This document shows positions 59,267 to 64,000 of a stretch of DNA of 64,000 bases, in pieces. Below the pieces are notes generated by a model. The model was not told the origin of the DNA. It was given only the letters and a program-made list of their open reading frames with translations, and did not search any database. The position numbers and the translations under genes were made by a program. Numbering within the stretch: the stretch's first letter is position 1; each line of letters begins with the position of its first letter. Origin of the DNA: DATJLY01 sp035604615 (GTDB taxonomy: Bacteria; Pseudomonadota; Alphaproteobacteria; ATCC43930; CGMCC-115725); NCBI GenBank assembly GCA_035604615.1, contig DATNID010000028.1:53159-117158 (forward strand). Direction: 5' to 3'.

Positions 59267-60150
59267 GCGGCGACCGCCTTCAGATGCGGCGGCCGCGCGG
59301 CGGGCTGGGCCTCGGCCGCGAACTGGTCGAGATAGTCATGGCTTTCCGGCCGCAGGAAGCTGTTCAGGCGGTCCTTGATGAAGCCCGGCGATTTGTCGCT
59401 GACCAGCATCACCATGCCTTCGGTGATCAGCTGGTTGCGGAAGCGGCGCTTCTCGACCGCCTGGCGCAGCTTCGCCGCCGCGGGCATGTAGACCATGCGC
59501 GCCGACAGGACGCCGTAAAGCGTCGAAAGGAACGACACCGACAGGCTGGCGCCGATGCCGGAGACATCGTCATTCAGGTTGCACAGCATCGCCACCATGC
59601 CGATCAGCGTGCCGATCATGCCGAAGGCGGGCGCGTGGCTCGACATGGTGTGCAGCACCTCGACCGGAACGCTGTCGCGCTCGTAAGCCGCGTCGGCGGC
59701 GGTCTCCATCATGGCGCGCACGTCCTGGGGCGAATACCCGCTCACCACCATGTTGAGCCCGTATTTGACGAAGGGGTCGGCGATGCCGCGCTTGGCGAGG
59801 CTCGCCTCGAGGCGGCGCATGCCCTTTTCCTTGACCATCAAGGCCCAGCCGATGATCTCGATCATGTCGCGATGAAGATTGTCCCGCGGCGCGTCGTGCG
59901 GCTTCTTGAACTCCTTGAGCATCGCGCTGACGACCGCGAGCGCGCGGCGGACATCGTCGGCCTCGAAACTCATGAAGGCGACCGCGATCACCCCGCCCAC
60001 CACCACCACCAGGCCCTCGATGCTGAAGAAGGCCAGCAGGCTGTGCGTGCTCAGCGCAATCGCGCCCAGGATGAACAGAAACCCGAGCGCCACGCCCATC
60101 AGCGGGGCGCGGGCATAAGATCGAAGCGAATTCAGGCTGAAATGGTGCAT
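59263..60150 (-). CDS. motA: flagellar stator protein MotA-like
   Basis: A 295-residue membrane protein with four TM helices: TM1 near residues 15-32, TM2 near 40-55, a long cytoplasmic loop with charged residues, and TM3-TM4 near 195-240 (GMIGTLIGMVAML and SFLSTLYGVLSARM). It forms the proton channel with MotB. The ATG at 60150 follows AAGGAAA. No other flagellar genes are in the window, so this is a second or displaced stator pair. Confidence 0.9.
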   Translation of the reverse strand: MHHFSLNSLRSYARAPLMGVALGFLFILGAIALSTHSLLAFFSIEGLVVVVGGVIAVAFMSFEADDVRRALAVVSAMLKEFKKPHDAPRDNLHRDMIEIIGWALMVKEKGMRRLEASLAKRGIADPFVKYGLNMVVSGYSPQDVRAMMETAADAAYERDSVPVEVLHTMSSHAPAFGMIGTLIGMVAMLCNLNDDVSGIGASLSVSFLSTLYGVLSARMVYMPAAAKLRQAVEKRRFRNQLITEGMVMLVSDKSPGFIKDRLNSFLRPESHDYLDQFAAEAQPAARPPHLKAVAA

Positions 60151-60209
60151 GGAATTTCCTTCGCGTGCGAAAGGGCACGCGCCCGCGAACGGGTCTCGCC
60201 GCTCTTCAA

Positions 60210-60224
60210 GCAACGGCCGTGCCA
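60210..60224 (-). promoter_or_regulatory. sigma54 promoter of motAB
   Basis: On the minus strand TGGCACG (60224-60218), four bases, then TTGC (60213-60210), followed by TT. This matches the sigma54 consensus TGGCACG-N4-TTGC exactly, with GG and GC elements 10 bases apart. The start site would be near 60198, about 48 bases before the motA ATG. Sigma54 control of motility genes is established in many proteobacteria. Confidence 0.75.
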
Positions 60225-60394
60225 TCGAGGCATGGCTCTTAAGGCGCTGATTCGGCAGCACTTTCATTTCGCGCGAGGGACCCCGGGGAAAATATCGCCG
60301 GGCCGCGCGACAAAATCTGCCGATGTGGCGCCGGCGGTTCGCTAGGGTGGGGGAGAGGCGCTCGCCGCCGCGATCCGGAACCAAGGACTCCGCG

Positions 60395-61332
<938 letters not shown>

Positions 61333-61336
<4 letters not shown>

Positions 61337-62532
61337 GCGACGATCCCGCCGCGCGCCCCGCCATCACGCTCGAGCCCGGCCACCACAAGCGCGCGGCCTC
61401 GGGCCATCCGTGGGTCTATTCCAACGAGCTGCGCATGGACGCCGCGGCGAAGGCGCTGCCGCGCGGCAGCCTGGTCACGGTGAAGGATGCGAGCGGGCGC
61501 GCGCTGGGCGTCGCCACGTTCAATGCCAACGCCTTGATCGCGGCGCGCATCCTCGACACCGATGCCAAGCGCGCCATCGACCGCGATTTCTTCGCCGCCC
61601 GCATCGAGCGCGCGCTGGCGCTGCGGCGGCGGCTTTATGACGAGCCGTTCTATCGCCTCATCCATGCCGAGGCGGACGGGCTGCCAGGGCTGGTGATCGA
61701 CCGCTATGGCGATGTCGCGGCGGCACAGCTCAACACCGCCGGCATGGTGGCGCTCGAGGGCGAGATCGTGCACGCGCTCGAAGCGACGCTCGGGGCCAAA
61801 GCCATCGTGCTCAGGAACGATGCGACATCGCGCGCGGTCGAGGGGCTCGCCGAGGAGACGCGCGTGGCCTTGGGCACGCTCGAAGGGCCGGTGGAGCTTG
61901 CCGAGAACGGCGCCGTCTTCCTCGCCGACCTCATCGGCGGGCAGAAGACCGGCTGGTTCTTCGATCAGCGCGAGAACCGGCGCTTCGTCGCGCGGCTCAG
62001 CGCCGGGGGGCGCGTGCTCGACGCCTATTGCTATGGCGGCGGCTTCGCGATCCAGGCGGCGCTGCGCGGCGCCGACCGCGTCCTCGGCATCGACCGCTCC
62101 GAGCCTGCGCTGGCGCTCGCGGCGCAAGCCGCCGAACGTAACTCCGTTGGCGAGCGCTGCCGCTTCGCGCGCGGCGAGGCTTTCGCCGAACTGGCGCGGC
62201 TCGGCGCATCGCACGAGCGCTTCGACGTCGTGATCGCCGACCCGCCGGCTTTCGTGCGCACGCGCAAGGATCTGGGGCCGGGCCTGCGCGGCTACCGCAA
62301 GCTGGCGCGGCTCGCTTCTGCGCTGGTGGCGCCGGGCGGCGTCCTGTTCCTCGCGTCCTGCTCGCACAATGTGAGCCCTGAGGATTTCGCCGAATCCGTG
62401 CGCCGCGGGCTCGGCGATGCCGAGCGCACCGGCCGCATCATCCGCGCATCGGGCGCCGCGCCCGACCATCCGGTCCATCCCGCGCTGCCCGAGAGTGCCT
62501 ATCTGAAAGCGCTCGCCCTCGTGCTGGATTGA
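61333..62532 (+). CDS. class I SAM-dependent rRNA methyltransferase (RlmI-like)
   Basis: A 399-residue protein. An N-terminal PUA-like part (GHHKRAASGHPWVYSNEL) precedes the methyltransferase core: RVLDAYCYGGGFAIQAALRG for SAM binding, ADPPAFVRTRKDL for the catalytic NPPY-like motif, and LASCSHNVSPEDF with the late Cys. The closest family is RlmI, which makes m5C in 23S rRNA. It is coupled to the hydrolase gene by ATGA. Confidence 0.88.
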
Positions 62533-62581
62533 GGCGCTTCATTGCGATAGCCTCGTCCCTGCGGCAAATCCGGGGGCCGAA

Positions 62582-63091
62582 TTGAGCGACCAGGACCAGA
62601 TCGAAGGCAGCCAGATCCTCGATCAAGTGGCGGCGCGCGGCGTTGAGTTCATCGTCTCCGTGCCCGACATCACGACGAGCCAGGGCTTGCTGTGGCCGAT
62701 CGTCACGGACAAGCGCTTCCGCCTCGTGCGCGTGTGCAAGGAGGACGAGGGCGTGTCGATCTGCGCCGCCTTGTCCTTCTGCGACAAGCGCGCGCTGCTG
62801 CTGATCCAGTACACCGGCCTGCTTGATTCCCTGAACGCGCTGCGCGCGGCGGGGTGCGAGTACAAGCTGCCGGTCTGCATGATGGTCGGGCTGCTGGAGA
62901 AGGAGCCCAACGTGCCGCCGACCCAGTCCGCGCGCTTCGGCGTGCGCATCGTCGAGCCCATCCTCGACGCCATGGGCATCCCGCACGACGTCTTCGAACT
63001 CCATGGCGACGCGCCGCGGATCGGGCCCGCGATCGACAAATCCTACCGCGACTCTTGGCCCGCGGCGCTCCTCATCGGCAGGCGGATCTAG
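62582..63091 (+). CDS. TPP-enzyme alpha subunit (sulfopyruvate/phosphonopyruvate decarboxylase-like)
   Basis: A 169-residue protein with the pyrimidine-binding half of a TPP-dependent decarboxylase: VEFIVSVPDITTSQGLL near the N-terminus and the conserved Glu in CKEDEGVSICAALSF. Together with the next gene (two-base gap) it makes the two-subunit form of sulfopyruvate or phosphonopyruvate decarboxylase. Substrate is inferred. The start is a TTG after a GGGGG run; no ATG is available upstream. Confidence 0.78.
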   Translation: MSDQDQIEGSQILDQVAARGVEFIVSVPDITTSQGLLWPIVTDKRFRLVRVCKEDEGVSICAALSFCDKRALLLIQYTGLLDSLNALRAAGCEYKLPVCMMVGLLEKEPNVPPTQSARFGVRIVEPILDAMGIPHDVFELHGDAPRIGPAIDKSYRDSWPAALLIGRRI

Positions 63092-63093
63092 CC

Positions 63094-63663
63094 ATGATGC
63101 GACGCGACCTCGCCTTCCGCATCCTCGCCCGCCACGTGCGCGACGAGATCGTCGTGCCGGTCTACCAGGGGGCGCAGGAATGGCGCGCGCTCCGGCCCGA
63201 CCATGCGCTGACATATTATTCGATCGGCGCGATGGGGCAGGCCTCGTCGGCGGCGCTGGGCCTCGCGCTGGGGCGGCCCGACAAGCGCGTCATCGTGCTC
63301 GACGGCGACGGCAGCCTGCTGATGAATCTTGGCACGCTCGTCACCATCGCCAGCCAGGCACCCGCGAACCTTGTTCATTTCGTGTGCCAGAACGGCATGT
63401 ACGAGGCCAACGGCGCGCATCCGATCCCCGGGCGCGACCGCCTGAATTTCGCGGCCTTGGCGAAGGCCGCGGGCTATCCCAAGACCTACGAGTTCTCCGA
63501 TCTCGGCGAGTTCGAGGCCAAGGTCGCGGGTGTCCTCGGCGTGGCGGGGCCGGTGTTCGCGACCTTGAAGCTGGTGCCCGGCGAACCGCCGCCCCAGGAC
63601 TACACCTTCATCCACGGCGCGGGCGCGCGCGAGACCTTCAAGGCGGCCCTAAAGCGCGGCTGA
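63094..63663 (+). CDS. TPP-enzyme beta subunit (sulfopyruvate/phosphonopyruvate decarboxylase-like)
   Basis: A 189-residue partner carrying the diphosphate-binding half: GAMGQASSAALGLALGRPDK and the TPP motif GDGSLLMNLGTL followed about 25 residues later by the N in CQNGMYEANG. It binds TPP-Mg with the alpha subunit. Together they probably decarboxylate a 2-oxo acid such as sulfopyruvate or phosphonopyruvate. It abuts the convergent sensor-kinase gene with no gap. Confidence 0.8.
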   Translation: MMRRDLAFRILARHVRDEIVVPVYQGAQEWRALRPDHALTYYSIGAMGQASSAALGLALGRPDKRVIVLDGDGSLLMNLGTLVTIASQAPANLVHFVCQNGMYEANGAHPIPGRDRLNFAALAKAAGYPKTYEFSDLGEFEAKVAGVLGVAGPVFATLKLVPGEPPPQDYTFIHGAGARETFKAALKRG

Positions 63664-64000
63664 TCACCCTTCGCCTTCGAGCGCCGATGGAGCGCGGCGG
63701 CGGCGGTCGAGATCGATCACGTTGGCAACATCGCCGTTGCGCGGCGCCGGTAGCTTCAGCACGAACATCGTGCCGGCGCCGGTGCTGTCGGCGAGCGCGA
63801 TCTCGCCGCCATGGGCGCGCATCACCTCGCGCGCGATGGCGAGGCCAAGCCCGGTGCCGCCCGGCCGCGCCGAGCCCGCGAACGGCCGGAACAGATTCTC
63901 CCGCGCCTTGGGCGCCAGCCCCGGCCCGTCGTCGGCGAGCTCGATCACGGCCTCGCCACCCTCCACGCGGGCGCGGATCGTGAGCCGGCGGGCGCCCGCC
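63664..64000 (-). CDS. sensor histidine kinase, C-terminal ATPase part (partial)
   Basis: Reads out of the right edge; the C-terminal 112 residues are present. The G1 box DDGPGLAP, F box LFRPFAG and G2 box GTGLGLAIAREVM of a HATPase domain are clear, followed by a Arg-rich tail (DLDRRRRAP). No receiver domain follows, so it is an orthodox kinase. The sensory part and partner regulator lie beyond the window. Confidence 0.88.
   Translation of the reverse strand, partial: AGARRLTIRARVEGGEAVIELADDGPGLAPKARENLFRPFAGSARPGGTGLGLAIAREVMRAHGGEIALADSTGAGTMFVLKLPAPRNGDVANVIDLDRRRRAPSALEGEG

Overview
The window reads as chromosomal DNA of a GC-rich alphaproteobacterium, probably a Rhodospirillales-like soil or freshwater organism. 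The evidence is the very high GC, sdhCDAB in alphaproteobacterial order, a ZapE-type ATPase close to the start of mdh, an argD-argF-hslO cluster, class III cyclases with TPR or hydrolase partners, FixL-like PAS and FNR/FixK-type sequences, and many short lipoproteins. No species is assigned. Genes are packed tightly and convergent neighbours often overlap by a few bases.

Layout. 0-10 kb: the 5' end of mdh (leaving leftwards), a TPR adenylate cyclase, a membrane protein, a small cluster of envelope-type genes (2.9-4.6 kb), a four-domain rhodanese, zapE, a DUF6494-like protein, an esterase and a hydrolase-cyclase fusion. 10-13.4 kb: sdhCDAB read leftwards. 13.4-14.0 kb: a gene-free, hairpin-rich stretch. 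14-20 kb: two tandem solute-binding proteins, a CitE-like lyase, asd, an Mpo1-like protein, panB and two lipoproteins. 20-26 kb: a pirin and a GldAFG-like ABC operon with a DUF4340 protein. 26-35 kb: a CHASE/PAS hybrid kinase with a FixL-like PAS, a LysE exporter, an MscS channel, recX, an ABC-2 permease and an aldo/keto reductase. 35-38.3 kb: argD-argF-hslO behind a promoter and an arginine-codon leader ORF. 38-45.6 kb: an esterase, folE, apaG, a fluoride riboswitch with a CPA antiporter, a luciferase-like oxidoreductase, tRNA-Ala(CGC), yggT and folD. 45.6-51.9 kb: a tight six-gene acyl-CoA catabolic operon read leftwards. 52-54.6 kb: lipoprotein, gpt and ggt. 54.8-58 kb: a stand-alone restriction-modification gene with visibly lower GC. 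58-64 kb: motAB flanked by a broken and an intact copy of one hydrolase gene, an RlmI-like methyltransferase, a two-subunit TPP decarboxylase and the end of a sensor kinase.

The strongest regulatory finds are: (1) a good sigma70 promoter, a 24-codon leader ORF ending in four Arg codons, and alternative hairpins just before argD, which together look like an arginine-sensing attenuator; (2) a fluoride riboswitch whose 3' strand also forms an intrinsic terminator ahead of the antiporter; (3) a textbook sigma54 promoter before the isolated motAB pair; (4) a perfect FNR/FixK box before an OmpA-like lipoprotein. Two places (2.8-4.7 kb and 58.2-60.6 kb) show the same architecture: a start-less copy of the 5' end of a gene lies about 2 kb upstream of the intact gene, with unrelated cargo between them.
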